From assembly GCF_001456355.1 (NCBI RefSeq), contig NZ_CP010271.1, positions 620,001 to 684,000 on the forward strand: a stretch of DNA of 64,000 bases. The letters are read 5' to 3'. Positions 8,976 through 18,206 of this stretch are shown in pieces; the first letter of the stretch is position 1; each line of letters opens with the position of its first letter. A model generated the notes under the pieces. The model saw only the letters and a list, made by a program, of their open reading frames with translations. It searched no databases and was not told the origin of the DNA. The translations under genes were made by a program, and so were the position numbers. Source of the DNA: Mycobacteroides saopaulense (GTDB lineage: Bacteria; Actinomycetota; Actinomycetes; Mycobacteriales; Mycobacteriaceae).

Positions 8976-9875
8976 GTGCCCCAATCCACCATCGTCATGA
9001 CCGGCGCAACTGCCGGGCTTGGCGCGCATGCCGCCAAACTCCTTGCCGAACGGCCTGATACGCGACTGATCGTCGGTGCGAGGGGGGCCGGCCGCGATGT
9101 CCCAGGTGCCTTGGTGCTACCGCTGGACCTGGCCTCGTTGGACAGCGTCAGGGAGTTCGCCCAAGAAGTCAGGCGCGAACTTGGCGACGCCCCGATCGAT
9201 GTGTTGGTGCTCAACGCGGGGATACAGTTCCGGGATACCAACCACCGGACGGTCGACGGCTTCGAGACCACCTTCGCGGTCAATCATCTGGCGCACTATC
9301 TGTTGGCCCGGTTGCTGTTGCCCAGCCTTGCCGACGGCGGCCGTCTGCTGATCACCACGAGCGATACCCATGACCCGGCGATCATCCCGTTCGGCCCGCG
9401 CTCACTGGATCCGGAGAGCCTGGCCTACCCCAGACCGGGTAGCGGCTTGGCGGGTATTCGGGCGTACGCCTCGTCCAAGTTGTGCAATCTGTTGACTGCG
9501 CGATCCTTTGCGAGGTCGGATGAGGTCACCCGCCGTGGCATCGACGTGGTCGCCTACAACCCCGGACTGACGTTGGGAACGAACCTCGTGGGGGATTCGA
9601 CGTCCGCACAGGCGATCACCGGGGCATTGCGGCCGGTGCTGCGGCTGGCCTCGACGGTGCGGCCGGCGTTCTATCCCGGACGCGTCGAAACCGCGGGAAA
9701 GGCCTTGGCAGATCTGTCGATTGGCGCGGCGACGCTGCCGGAGGGACGCCTGTACGCGTCACTTGTCAAGGGGCAGCTGACCTTCCCGGACCCCGCGCCA
9801 TTGGCCCGCGATGACGGCGCCGCCGCGGGGCTGTGGCACGTGAGTGCCGAGATGGTTGGGCTAGAGGCGTCCTGA
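8976..9875 (+). CDS. Short-chain dehydrogenase/reductase
   Basis: This is a 299-residue NAD(P)-dependent SDR of the retinol-dehydrogenase-like group. It has the cofactor motif TGATAGLG near the N terminus, the NAG motif (LVLNAGIQF), and the catalytic pair in YASSKLCN. The start is GTG 8976 with AAGGGAGA upstream. It is divergent from the MarR gene, which probably controls it. The 3' end overlaps the 3' end of the opposite-strand epimerase gene by 15 bp. The substrate cannot be read from the sequence. Confidence 0.85.
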   Translation: MPQSTIVMTGATAGLGAHAAKLLAERPDTRLIVGARGAGRDVPGALVLPLDLASLDSVREFAQEVRRELGDAPIDVLVLNAGIQFRDTNHRTVDGFETTFAVNHLAHYLLARLLLPSLADGGRLLITTSDTHDPAIIPFGPRSLDPESLAYPRPGSGLAGIRAYASSKLCNLLTARSFARSDEVTRRGIDVVAYNPGLTLGTNLVGDSTSAQAITGALRPVLRLASTVRPAFYPGRVETAGKALADLSIGAATLPEGRLYASLVKGQLTFPDPAPLARDDGAAAGLWHVSAEMVGLEAS

Positions 9876-10832
9876 GGCGACGAAGAAGTCGACGAGCTCG
9901 GTGACAGTGGTCTCGATCGGGCGTGGGTCGTAGCCCAGCTCGGTACGGGCCTTGGTGATGTCCGCGGTGGGGGACACCGTCAGCTTGTTGAAGGCGGCGC
10001 GGCTCAACGCATCGTTCTTGAGCAGCTTGCCGATGGGCTCGATGATCGGAATGGCCGCGTTGAGAAGCCCCATCGGCAACGCGAACAGCGGGCCGCGCTT
10101 GCCGACATGCTGTGCGGCCAGACGGCACACCTGCAGGAGGCTGCCCATGTGTCCGCCGAGGAGGTAGTTCTCCCCGGTGCGTCCCTTCTCGCCGGCCAGG
10201 TACAGCCCGGTCGCGACATCGCGGGCATCCACCAGGTCGTACTCACTGTTGACCATCGCGGGTAGCCGGCCACGCGCACTGTCGAACAGCAGTTGGTTGA
10301 TGCGCGACAGGTTGGGCAGATCCACTGGGCCGTACACGCCGGTGGGATTGCCGATGACGGCATCGAGGCCCGACTCGATGGTCTCGCGCACGGCTACCTC
10401 GCCACCCCACTTGGAGCGTTGGTAGACGGGCAGGTCGGCACCTGTCGAGCGGGGCGAGTTCTCGTCGAGGGTCGCCACGCTGTTGGAGTAGGAGTCGATC
10501 GAACTGCAATGCACCATGCGGCGGGCACCGACCGCCAGGGCGGCCTGGGCAACCGTGCGGGCACCCTCGGTGTTGATGCGCCAGCACAGCTCATCCTCGT
10601 GCTTGAGGGTGATGACGGCCACCAAGTGGTAGACGACCTCGACGCCGTCGAGGGCCTTGGTCATCGAGTTCAGGTCGAGTACATCGCCGGAAACCCAGGT
10701 CACGGCCTCGCGGGTCTCCGGTGCACTGGGCACCGCGCGGTCGATGGCGACGACTTCGTGCCCGTTGTCCACCAGCAGATTGACTAGGTTGGTACCAATG
10801 AAGCCGGCGGCTCCGGTGACGGCAGTCTTCAT
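9861..10832 (-). CDS. NAD-dependent epimerase/dehydratase-type extended SDR
   Basis: The 323-residue protein starts with the Rossmann motif TGAAGFIGTNL and has an extended-SDR catalytic YQRSK motif around residue 150. The NPTGVYGP segment is typical of dihydroflavonol reductase or 3-beta-HSD-like members of the NAD(P)-dependent epimerase family. It is convergent with the preceding SDR and divergent from the ABC importer operon. It is a cytosolic oxidoreductase; no sugar-nucleotide biosynthesis genes are nearby, so a reductase role on a small hydroxylated or ketone substrate is more likely than sugar epimerisation. Confidence 0.82.
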   Translation of the reverse strand: MKTAVTGAAGFIGTNLVNLLVDNGHEVVAIDRAVPSAPETREAVTWVSGDVLDLNSMTKALDGVEVVYHLVAVITLKHEDELCWRINTEGARTVAQAALAVGARRMVHCSSIDSYSNSVATLDENSPRSTGADLPVYQRSKWGGEVAVRETIESGLDAVIGNPTGVYGPVDLPNLSRINQLLFDSARGRLPAMVNSEYDLVDARDVATGLYLAGEKGRTGENYLLGGHMGSLLQVCRLAAQHVGKRGPLFALPMGLLNAAIPIIEPIGKLLKNDALSRAAFNKLTVSPTADITKARTELGYDPRPIETTVTELVDFFVASGRL

Positions 10833-10988
10833 TCTTTGTCCCTCATATGGCTCAGGTGTGGAGACCGCCGGGCATTCGCACGGACGGCGACATCCCGACC
10901 AACCTACCTAACGCTCGCTTGGTCGGCCTTGTGACATCTATTGCATCGCATCCCAGCAGGGTGGGGCAAGTGTTGCCATACTCTTCGG

Positions 10989-12566
10989 ATGCGCAAACTG
11001 GCGACGGTCACTTTGGTGCTGCTCGTCGCCGGATGTGGGGTCGGGCGGCCACCTGGAGCCGTGGATGGCGAGTACCTCACGGTCGGCACCACCGACCGCG
11101 TGTCCACCCTCGATCCGGCGGGGGCCTACGACAACGGGTCGTTCCAGGTCGAGAACCAGGTTTACCCCTTCCTGATGAACTTCACGCCGGGGACCGGGGA
11201 CCTCAAACCCGATCTGGCCGCGTCGTGCGGATTCAAGAACCCCACGCTCTACAGCTGCACCCTCAAGCCCGGCTCGGTATTCGCCAACGGGCACAAGCTC
11301 ACCTCCTCGGATGTGAAGTTCTCGTATGACCGCGAGCGCGTCATCAACGATCCCAACGGGCCACAATCCTTGTTGGTGAACCTCGATCGCATCGAGACGC
11401 CCGACGATCTGACCGTCGACTTCCGGCTGAAGCTCCCCAACGACCAGACCTTTCCTCAGGTGCTGGCCACCAACGCCGGGCCCATCATCGACGAAGAGGT
11501 CTTTCCGCCCGATCGGCTGCTCGACGACGATGCGATCGCCAAGGCCGAGCCCTTCGCGGGTCCGTACACGATCACCTCTCACAGCAAGAATCAACTGATC
11601 GGCCTGCGGACCAACCCCCGATACGTGGGCGGACTGGGCAAGCCGCAGTGGGACCTGATCGGCATCAAGTACTACACCGGCGGTGAAAACCTCAAGATCG
11701 ACATCGAGAATCGGGCCATCGACGTGGCTTACCGCAGCCTCTCGCCCAACGACATCGAGACGCTGCGGGTCAACCCGCGCCTCGCCGTGCACGAGGGTCC
11801 CGGCGGGGAGCTTCGGTACATCGTTTTCAATCTCAAGACCATGCCGGGTGGCACGGACGCGCAGAAACTCGCGATCCGCAAGGCCATCTCGTCACTGGTT
11901 GACCGTGAGGCGTTGTCCCGCAATGTATACAAGGGGATATACACGCCGGCCTACTCGGTGGTGCCCGATTCGATGCCGGGTGCCGTGGAGTCCTTCAAGA
12001 GCCTGTACGGAGCCAAGCCCGATGTCGATTTGGCTCGAAAATTCCTGGCGGAAGCCAATATCGCATTGCCGGTCCAGATCAACCTGCAATACAACCCGGA
12101 CCACTACGGCGCGAACTCATCGGAGGAATACGCGGCCGTCAAGGGGCAGCTCGAATCTTCCGGCCTGTTCTCGGTGGATTTGCAGTCCACCGAGTGGGTC
12201 GCCTACCAAGAGCGCCGGTCATCGGACTCCTACCCCGTGTATCAGTTCGGCTGGTTCCCCGATTTCCCCGACCCGGACAACTATCTGACCCCGTTTTTCA
12301 TGCCCGACAACATGGTGGTGAACCATTTCTCCAACGACACGATCACCCGTCTCATCACCGCGGAGACCACCGAACCGGACCGCGCCAAGCGATTGGGCAT
12401 CATCGGACAGATCCAGGATCTGATGGCGCGCGACTACATTTCGACGCTGCCGCTGCTCACCGGAAAGCAAATCGCGGTGTCCGTGAAGAACGTCGAGGGG
12501 ATCGAGCTGGGGCCCTCGTTCAAGTTCCAATTCACGCCGCTGAGGAAGACAGGCGGCAGTGCATGA
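10989..12566 (+). CDS. ABC importer substrate-binding lipoprotein (SBP_bac_5, Opp/Dpp type)
   Basis: The 525-residue protein carries a lipoprotein signal with lipobox VAGC around residue 16. It then shows family-5 binding-protein features: TVGTTDRVSTLDPAGAYD at the N terminus and LKPGSVFANGHKLTSSDVKF in domain I. ATG 10989 is preferred because it places the signal at the N terminus. It is the first gene of a four-gene operon with overlapping junctions. Family members bind peptides, nickel chelates or opines, and the ligand here is not known. Confidence 0.9.
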   Translation: MRKLATVTLVLLVAGCGVGRPPGAVDGEYLTVGTTDRVSTLDPAGAYDNGSFQVENQVYPFLMNFTPGTGDLKPDLAASCGFKNPTLYSCTLKPGSVFANGHKLTSSDVKFSYDRERVINDPNGPQSLLVNLDRIETPDDLTVDFRLKLPNDQTFPQVLATNAGPIIDEEVFPPDRLLDDDAIAKAEPFAGPYTITSHSKNQLIGLRTNPRYVGGLGKPQWDLIGIKYYTGGENLKIDIENRAIDVAYRSLSPNDIETLRVNPRLAVHEGPGGELRYIVFNLKTMPGGTDAQKLAIRKAISSLVDREALSRNVYKGIYTPAYSVVPDSMPGAVESFKSLYGAKPDVDLARKFLAEANIALPVQINLQYNPDHYGANSSEEYAAVKGQLESSGLFSVDLQSTEWVAYQERRSSDSYPVYQFGWFPDFPDPDNYLTPFFMPDNMVVNHFSNDTITRLITAETTEPDRAKRLGIIGQIQDLMARDYISTLPLLTGKQIAVSVKNVEGIELGPSFKFQFTPLRKTGGSA

Positions 12567-13588
12567 GCACTACGCTGCTGCGCTACCTCGGAGTGCGCCT
12601 GGCACTCATCATCCCGACCGCGTGGATCCTGATGACACTGGTGTTCGTGCTCATGCGCGGTATCGGCGACCCGATCACCGCCCAGGCCGGAGGCCGGCTC
12701 ACCCCGGCGGAGATCGCCAAACGCAAGGCCGAAGCCGGATTCGACCGTCCGATCTGGACGCAGTACTGGGAGTACCTGACCGGAGTGCTGCGCGGTGACT
12801 TCGGGCAGACGCTCACGGACAAGCGCTCGATCACCGACATCATCGTCGTCAACGGCGCCGCCACCCTGGAACTCGCGGTCGGCGCCATCCTGGTGGCGCT
12901 GCTGGTGGGAATCCCATTGGGACGGCTGGCCGCAACGCACCGCGACAAGCTGACCGACGTGTCCCTGCGGCTGGCTGCGGTCTTCTTCTATGCGGCACCG
13001 GTGTTCTTCGTCGCGATCCTGCTCAAGCTGTTCTTCTCGGTGAAACTGGGATGGTTGCCCGCCTCGGGGCGCAGCACCGTGGGAACCGAGATCGCGCTGG
13101 ACGCCATGCCGCACCGCACCCACCTGCTGTTGGTGGACACGGTGTTGTACGGCAACAGCGCCTATTTCGTGGACGCGCTCAAGCATCTGGTCCTGCCGGT
13201 GCTGGCTCTCGGGCTGTTGACGGCCGGGGTGTTCCTGCGGCTGGTGCGGGTCAACTTGTTGCAGACGCTGCGCGCGGGCTACGTGGATGCGGCCCGTGCC
13301 CGAGGGCTGCCGGAGAGGGTCGTCGTGGGGCGGCACGCCTTCCGAAACTCGCTGGTGCCGGTGGTGACGGTGATGGGCATGCAGATCGCGATGCTGCTCG
13401 CCGGGGCGGTGCTGACCGAGACGGCCTTCGAATGGAACGGACTGGGTTCACAGCTCGCGCACTATCTTTCGGCTCGCGACTTCGTCGCGGTGCAAGGCAT
13501 CGTCACCGTGATCGCCATCATCGTCGCGGTGATGAGTTTCGTGATCGACGTGGTGGTCGCGTTCATCGACCCGAGGGTGAGGTTCTGA
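12563..13588 (+). CDS. ABC importer permease (DppB/OppB type)
   Basis: This 341-residue inner-membrane permease begins with the usual OppB-type first helix (LGVRLALIIPTAWILMTLVF). It contains the EAA-like loop near residues 240-260, where GYVDAARARGLPERVV contacts the ATPase. ATG 12563 overlaps the binding-protein stop (ATGA), and the stop touches the next permease ATG. Six transmembrane segments are apparent. It is one half of the import channel. Confidence 0.9.
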   Translation: MSTTLLRYLGVRLALIIPTAWILMTLVFVLMRGIGDPITAQAGGRLTPAEIAKRKAEAGFDRPIWTQYWEYLTGVLRGDFGQTLTDKRSITDIIVVNGAATLELAVGAILVALLVGIPLGRLAATHRDKLTDVSLRLAAVFFYAAPVFFVAILLKLFFSVKLGWLPASGRSTVGTEIALDAMPHRTHLLLVDTVLYGNSAYFVDALKHLVLPVLALGLLTAGVFLRLVRVNLLQTLRAGYVDAARARGLPERVVVGRHAFRNSLVPVVTVMGMQIAMLLAGAVLTETAFEWNGLGSQLAHYLSARDFVAVQGIVTVIAIIVAVMSFVIDVVVAFIDPRVRF

Positions 13589-14529
13589 TGACAACACCGG
13601 TCAGGGGGTCCGTGAGTCGCCGATTGCGCGGGCTGCCGGGTGCGGGCCTGCTGCGTTCCACCCATGGACTGCAACGGTTCACGCTGGTGGCCGGGCTGGT
13701 CCTCGTCATCGGGTTCATTTTCGTCGCGGTACTTGCCCCCGTCTTGGCCCCGTACGGCTTCTCGCAAACCACCTCGGACGGTGCCGATTTCGTGCGGCAG
13801 CAGGCGCCGTCCTGGCAGCACTGGTTTGGCACCTCGGTGCGCGGCGAAGATGTGCTCTCGCGCGTGCTGTTCGGTGCGCGGACCGCGCTGTTGGTCATCG
13901 TGACCTCGCTGGTGGTCTCCCTGCCGGTGGGAGTGGTGCTGGGCCTGACCTCCGGGTACCTGGGTGGCTGGCTGGACCGCATATTGGTGTTGGTGACGGA
14001 CGCGCTGTACGCCATGCCTTCGCTGCTGTTGGCGATCGTGGTGTCCATCGCGGTCACCGGAGGGCAATCCAGTACCGGCGGAGGCATTCTCGCGGCAGCC
14101 ATCGCCATCATGGCCGTGTTCGTGCCGCAGTACTTCCGGGTGGTGCGCAATGCCACCGTGGGTGTCAAGCAGGAGCCGTACGTCGATGCCGCCCGGGTGA
14201 CCGGTGCCAGCACCTCACGAATCCTGTTCCGGCACATCCTGTCGAATGTCACGTCCTCGCTGCCGGTCATCGTCACCCTCAACGGTGCCGAGGCGATTCT
14301 GACTCTGGCGGGCCTGGGCTTCCTGGGCTTCGGCATCGAACCCACGCAGGCCGCCGAGTGGGGATATGACCTGAACAAGGCCTTATCGGATGTGGCCAAC
14401 GGTATTTGGTGGACGGGAGTGTTTCCGGGCACGGCCATCGTGTTGGTGGTGCTGGGCATGACGCTGGTGGGCGAGAGTCTCAACGAAGTCATCAACCCAC
14501 TGCTGCGGACCCGGCGAGGTGACGCATGA
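13588..14529 (+). CDS. ABC importer permease (DppC/OppC type)
   Basis: This is the second permease, 313 residues. A basic N-terminal arm precedes the first helix, as in DppC proteins. The EAA-like loop is EPYVDAARVTGASTSRILFR, and LAGLGFLGFGIEPTQAAEWG is a strongly conserved DppC-type segment. Its start shares one base with the previous stop and its end overlaps the ATPase start (ATGA), so all four genes are translationally coupled. Confidence 0.9.
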   Translation: MTTPVRGSVSRRLRGLPGAGLLRSTHGLQRFTLVAGLVLVIGFIFVAVLAPVLAPYGFSQTTSDGADFVRQQAPSWQHWFGTSVRGEDVLSRVLFGARTALLVIVTSLVVSLPVGVVLGLTSGYLGGWLDRILVLVTDALYAMPSLLLAIVVSIAVTGGQSSTGGGILAAAIAIMAVFVPQYFRVVRNATVGVKQEPYVDAARVTGASTSRILFRHILSNVTSSLPVIVTLNGAEAILTLAGLGFLGFGIEPTQAAEWGYDLNKALSDVANGIWWTGVFPGTAIVLVVLGMTLVGESLNEVINPLLRTRRGDA

Positions 14530-16184
14530 GCGAGACGCACGTGCCTGCCGCGTTGTCGTTCGAGTCACTGTCGGTGACATTCAGTACCGACAGCGGACCG
14601 GTGGCGGCGGTCGAAGACGTGTCGTTCGACGTGAAACCGGGCGAGGTGCTGGCCGTCGTCGGGGAGTCTGGTTCGGGCAAGTCGGTGTCCTCACGCACCG
14701 CGATCCGGCTGCTTCCGGAGACCGCGCGTATCACCGGTTCGGTCCTGCTCGGCGGTCGGGACGTCACCAAGCTGTCGGGTCGCGAGCTGACGGCCATGCG
14801 CGGCAAGGACATCGCGATGGTGTTCCAGGAGCCCGGAGCGGCGCTGGATCCACTGTTCACGATCGGGTACCAGGTAAGCGAAGCCGTGCGTGCGCACTCG
14901 GAGATGAGCCGTAGCCAGGCCCGCGCCCGGGTCATCGAATTGCTCAAGCTCGTGCAGCTGCCCGACCCGGAGCGCCGTTACGACTGCTATCCGCATCAAC
15001 TGTCCGGCGGCCAGAAACAGCGCGTGGTCATCGCGATCGCCATCGCCTGCGACCCGAGGGTCATCATCGCCGACGAACCGACCACTGCGCTGGACGTCAC
15101 CGTGCAGGCCGAAATACTGGAACTGCTGCGCGATCTGCGCGACCGTCTAGGCAGTGCCATCGTGCTCATCACCCACAACATGGGGGTCGTCGCCGATATC
15201 GCCGATCGCGTGGTCGTCATGAGACACGGCAAGGTCGTCGAGATAGCACCAGTGGAAAGGCTGTTCGCCGAGCCGGCCGAGCAGTACACCCGAGCGTTGT
15301 TGGATGCCGTCCCGCACCTGGGTCAGGGTGACCCAGAACACGCGGCGGCGGACGCGGGACCCGCGGAGCCCGTGCTGGAGGTGTCCAACCTTGTCGTGGA
15401 GTTCCCGGGCCTGTTGGGTCGTTCCTCCTTCCGGGCGGTGGACGATGTGAGCTTCAGCATCGGCCGGGGTAAAACCCTTGGACTGGTGGGGGAGTCCGGC
15501 TCCGGAAAGTCGACCATCGGCAGGTGTGTGGCCGCGTTGCAGCAACCCGCCTCGGGATCGGTGCGGATGCTCGGGCACGAGCTCGTCGGGATGAGTCAAC
15601 GCAAGCTTCGCCCGCTGCGTGCCCAATTCGGGTTCGTCTTCCAGGACCCGGCCACCTCGCTGAATCCCAAGATGCGCGTGGGCGACTGCATCGCCGAGCC
15701 CATGCGGGTGCACCGATACGGCGATCAACACAAGATCCTCGCCCGCGTCGCGGAGTTGATCGATGCGGTGCAACTTCCGGCCGGCACCGAAAACCGCTAT
15801 CCACACGAGCTTTCGGGCGGTCAGCGGCAGCGTGCCAATCTGGCCCGCGCGCTGGCGCTGGGCCCGGACCTGCTGGTCGCGGACGAACCCACCAGTGCCC
15901 TGGACGTGTCGGTGCAGGCGGCGGTGCTGGACCTGTTCGAGGAGCTACAGCGCCAGTGGCAATTCGCCTGCCTGTTCATCAGCCACGATCTGGCCGTGGT
16001 GGACCGGCTGGCCGATGAGGTCGCGGTGCTGCGCCATGGAGTCCTCGAAGAGCTGGGGCCGCGGGGTCAGATCCTGCACAACCCGTCCACCCAGTACACC
16101 CGCACACTGGTCGCCGCGGTACCGGTGCCGGACCCGGTGGAGCAGCGCAGGCGGCAGCGCGATCGTTCCTCAACGCCGAGATGA
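14526..16184 (+). CDS. Fused double ATPase of Opp/Dpp-type ABC importer (DppD-DppF)
   Basis: The 552-residue protein contains two complete nucleotide-binding domains in tandem. Domain 1 (about 1-270) has Walker A GESGSGKS, signature LSGGQKQR and Walker B VIIADEP. Domain 2 (about 285-540) has GESGSGKS, LSGGQRQR and LLVADEP. Both carry a C-terminal YTRxLxxAVP segment typical of oligopeptide transporter ATPases. One polypeptide thus replaces the usual D and F subunits, a fusion common in actinobacteria. It completes the importer begun at 10989. Confidence 0.92.
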   Translation: MSETHVPAALSFESLSVTFSTDSGPVAAVEDVSFDVKPGEVLAVVGESGSGKSVSSRTAIRLLPETARITGSVLLGGRDVTKLSGRELTAMRGKDIAMVFQEPGAALDPLFTIGYQVSEAVRAHSEMSRSQARARVIELLKLVQLPDPERRYDCYPHQLSGGQKQRVVIAIAIACDPRVIIADEPTTALDVTVQAEILELLRDLRDRLGSAIVLITHNMGVVADIADRVVVMRHGKVVEIAPVERLFAEPAEQYTRALLDAVPHLGQGDPEHAAADAGPAEPVLEVSNLVVEFPGLLGRSSFRAVDDVSFSIGRGKTLGLVGESGSGKSTIGRCVAALQQPASGSVRMLGHELVGMSQRKLRPLRAQFGFVFQDPATSLNPKMRVGDCIAEPMRVHRYGDQHKILARVAELIDAVQLPAGTENRYPHELSGGQRQRANLARALALGPDLLVADEPTSALDVSVQAAVLDLFEELQRQWQFACLFISHDLAVVDRLADEVAVLRHGVLEELGPRGQILHNPSTQYTRTLVAAVPVPDPVEQRRRQRDRSSTPR

Positions 16185-16241
16185 CATCTATGCGGGAGTC
16201 GACCGGCGATTGACCCGCGCCAATGTCATCTCGGCACAGGG

Positions 16242-18083
16242 CTAGGAGTCGCCGCCGGTGTGCTCGTGCGCCGCCCCTGCGACGGATTTCGTGTGATCGC
16301 GGGAGGGCGAGCCGGAACCGCTGTCCGAATGTCCCGTCTTGCTCTCTCCTGCCTTGCCTTCACCTGCCCCGGTGGTCGAGCTGGGACCGTGTGGGGCAGA
16401 AGACGATTGTCCACCAAGGCTGCTCGACGAACCGGTGGAGGTGGAATTGCCATTGACGGTCTTGGTCGCGTTGCCGCCGGTGAGGCCATTGGCGCCGATG
16501 CCGATCTTCGGTGTGATGTCAGGGGTCTTGGGCGCCGTGGGCTTCTTGTCGGCCTCGGGCTTGTTCGCCGGCTCTTTTATCTTCGTCTCACCGGCAACCG
16601 GTGGCGGGGATTTCTTGGTACTTGGCTTCTGTTCGGTGGGGGTGTTGGCCACCGTCACACCGTGGGTTTCGCTGATCGTGACCGATTGGCCGTTGCGTTT
16701 CACGGTGACATCGCGCCCCGCGACCTCCAGGGTCGCCCCGGACGGGGTGGTAGCCGTGGTGCCGGTCGGTGCCTGGCCGGTTGATGCGCGAGATGGCTTG
16801 GCAGCGTTCTGTTTTGCAGGTGTGGGCCGGCCGTCGATGGTCGCGACGACTTTGCCGCCCTCGGACACGGTTGTCGTGTCGCCGTCCCTGGTGAGCGTCG
16901 TGCCGGGATTGGCCTTCACCTGATCGGCGGAACGCTGTGCCGATTGGCTGGACTTGAGATAACGAGTCACCGCCGAGATGACTTCTCCGGTGTTCAGGCC
17001 GTGGTCGACCACCCCGTCGCGCGGTACGCCGGGCAGCGAATGGGCTTCGATATTGACCGCGGTGGAACCCGGTGCCGCGGTGATGAATTGAGCCTTGTAG
17101 GGGGTGGCGACGATATCGTCTTTGGTGCTCACCACCAGGTAGTCGACACCGGGCTTGGTGTCGGGCAGCTTGTTCAGCTTGTCGAGGAAGCGGCTGCCCA
17201 CGGTTTGTTGTGACAGGGACGGCCAGGCCAGTGTTCCGGCGGCCGAGTAGATCGCGTCCTTGACGGGTTTCCAGCCGTTGATGTTGACCGAATTGCCCAC
17301 CGGACCAATGACGTCAGCCAGCCCGCTGAAGGTGGTGCCATGGGTGGACGGTGCCAACTGCACCACATTGGCCACTCTGTCGGACTTGTCCTGTGCCACG
17401 AAATTCTTGATCAACAGGCCGCCCTGGGAATGACCCACGAGGTCGACCTTGCCCGCGCCGGTTCGGTCCAGGACCGTCGCCACTTCGTCCGCGAGCTGCT
17501 GGGTGGATACCTCGACATCACCGAAGCCGCGCAGGCCGATCTTCTGCCCGATCGACCCGACGAGGCCCTGAAATCCCGTCTGGCCGTATTCGAAGGTGAA
17601 GGCCTTCATGCCCGCATCGTGCAGGCTGGTCGTCATCGCGTCCCAGTACTTCTGATTCTCGGCAGTGCCGTGCACCAGCACGACCGGAATGCTGTCGGGT
17701 GTCGGCTTATCGGCTTGGGAAGGTGCCGTGAGGGATTCGGACTGGATCACCGCATCGAGGCCTTGGCCGTTGACGCCCGGATTCAGCGAGACGGTAGACC
17801 GCTTGGTGATCGTCAAAACCGGTGAGGAATCGGATTCGCCATGTTCGGCTCCCAGTGGTGTCGAACTCGACGTCAGCGATATGAAACCGGACTCCACCGT
17901 CAACGTAATGGGAGTCGACGGGAGGTTGCGCGGGATCGCGCGCAGTGTGGCGGGCGCTGTGTCCGTGACGACCAATGACGCGACCAGGCACGTGGCCAAG
18001 AGGGCGCGCAGGCCGGCGGCACGCGGGTGGTGTGAAGCCGGATTCCGCAAGATATCGCTCGCTCGGTGCGACGCCGTCGGCAT
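16242..18083 (-). CDS. Secreted triacylglycerol-lipase-like alpha/beta hydrolase with long low-complexity tail
   Basis: A hydrophobic signal-like stretch (LLATCLVASLVV) precedes a lipase domain: IPVVLVHGTAE for the oxyanion region, DLVGHSQGG for the nucleophile Ser, and a late IEAHSLPG/VVDHG His region, as in class 2 lipases. The last 230 or so residues are a Thr/Ser/Pro/Lys/Gly-rich tail with no predicted fold. The start is uncertain: in-frame ATGs at 18170, 18119 and 18083 all lack a clear ribosome site, and 18083 gives the most normal signal peptide. It may hydrolyse host or envelope lipids; the tail may span or attach to the cell wall (inference). Confidence 0.75.
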   Translation of the reverse strand: MPTASHRASDILRNPASHHPRAAGLRALLATCLVASLVVTDTAPATLRAIPRNLPSTPITLTVESGFISLTSSSTPLGAEHGESDSSPVLTITKRSTVSLNPGVNGQGLDAVIQSESLTAPSQADKPTPDSIPVVLVHGTAENQKYWDAMTTSLHDAGMKAFTFEYGQTGFQGLVGSIGQKIGLRGFGDVEVSTQQLADEVATVLDRTGAGKVDLVGHSQGGLLIKNFVAQDKSDRVANVVQLAPSTHGTTFSGLADVIGPVGNSVNINGWKPVKDAIYSAAGTLAWPSLSQQTVGSRFLDKLNKLPDTKPGVDYLVVSTKDDIVATPYKAQFITAAPGSTAVNIEAHSLPGVPRDGVVDHGLNTGEVISAVTRYLKSSQSAQRSADQVKANPGTTLTRDGDTTTVSEGGKVVATIDGRPTPAKQNAAKPSRASTGQAPTGTTATTPSGATLEVAGRDVTVKRNGQSVTISETHGVTVANTPTEQKPSTKKSPPPVAGETKIKEPANKPEADKKPTAPKTPDITPKIGIGANGLTGGNATKTVNGNSTSTGSSSSLGGQSSSAPHGPSSTTGAGEGKAGESKTGHSDSGSGSPSRDHTKSVAGAAHEHTGGDS

Positions 18084-18206
18084 GCGAATGACGGTAGGGG
18101 CTGGACCGGTGGATCGCATGTCGAGAGTACGAATTTTGTTGCAACACTGATGATTTGTGACCGGCATCACGGTCGCTGATGGTGCGTGGGCCCCGTGAAG
18201 TAGCGA

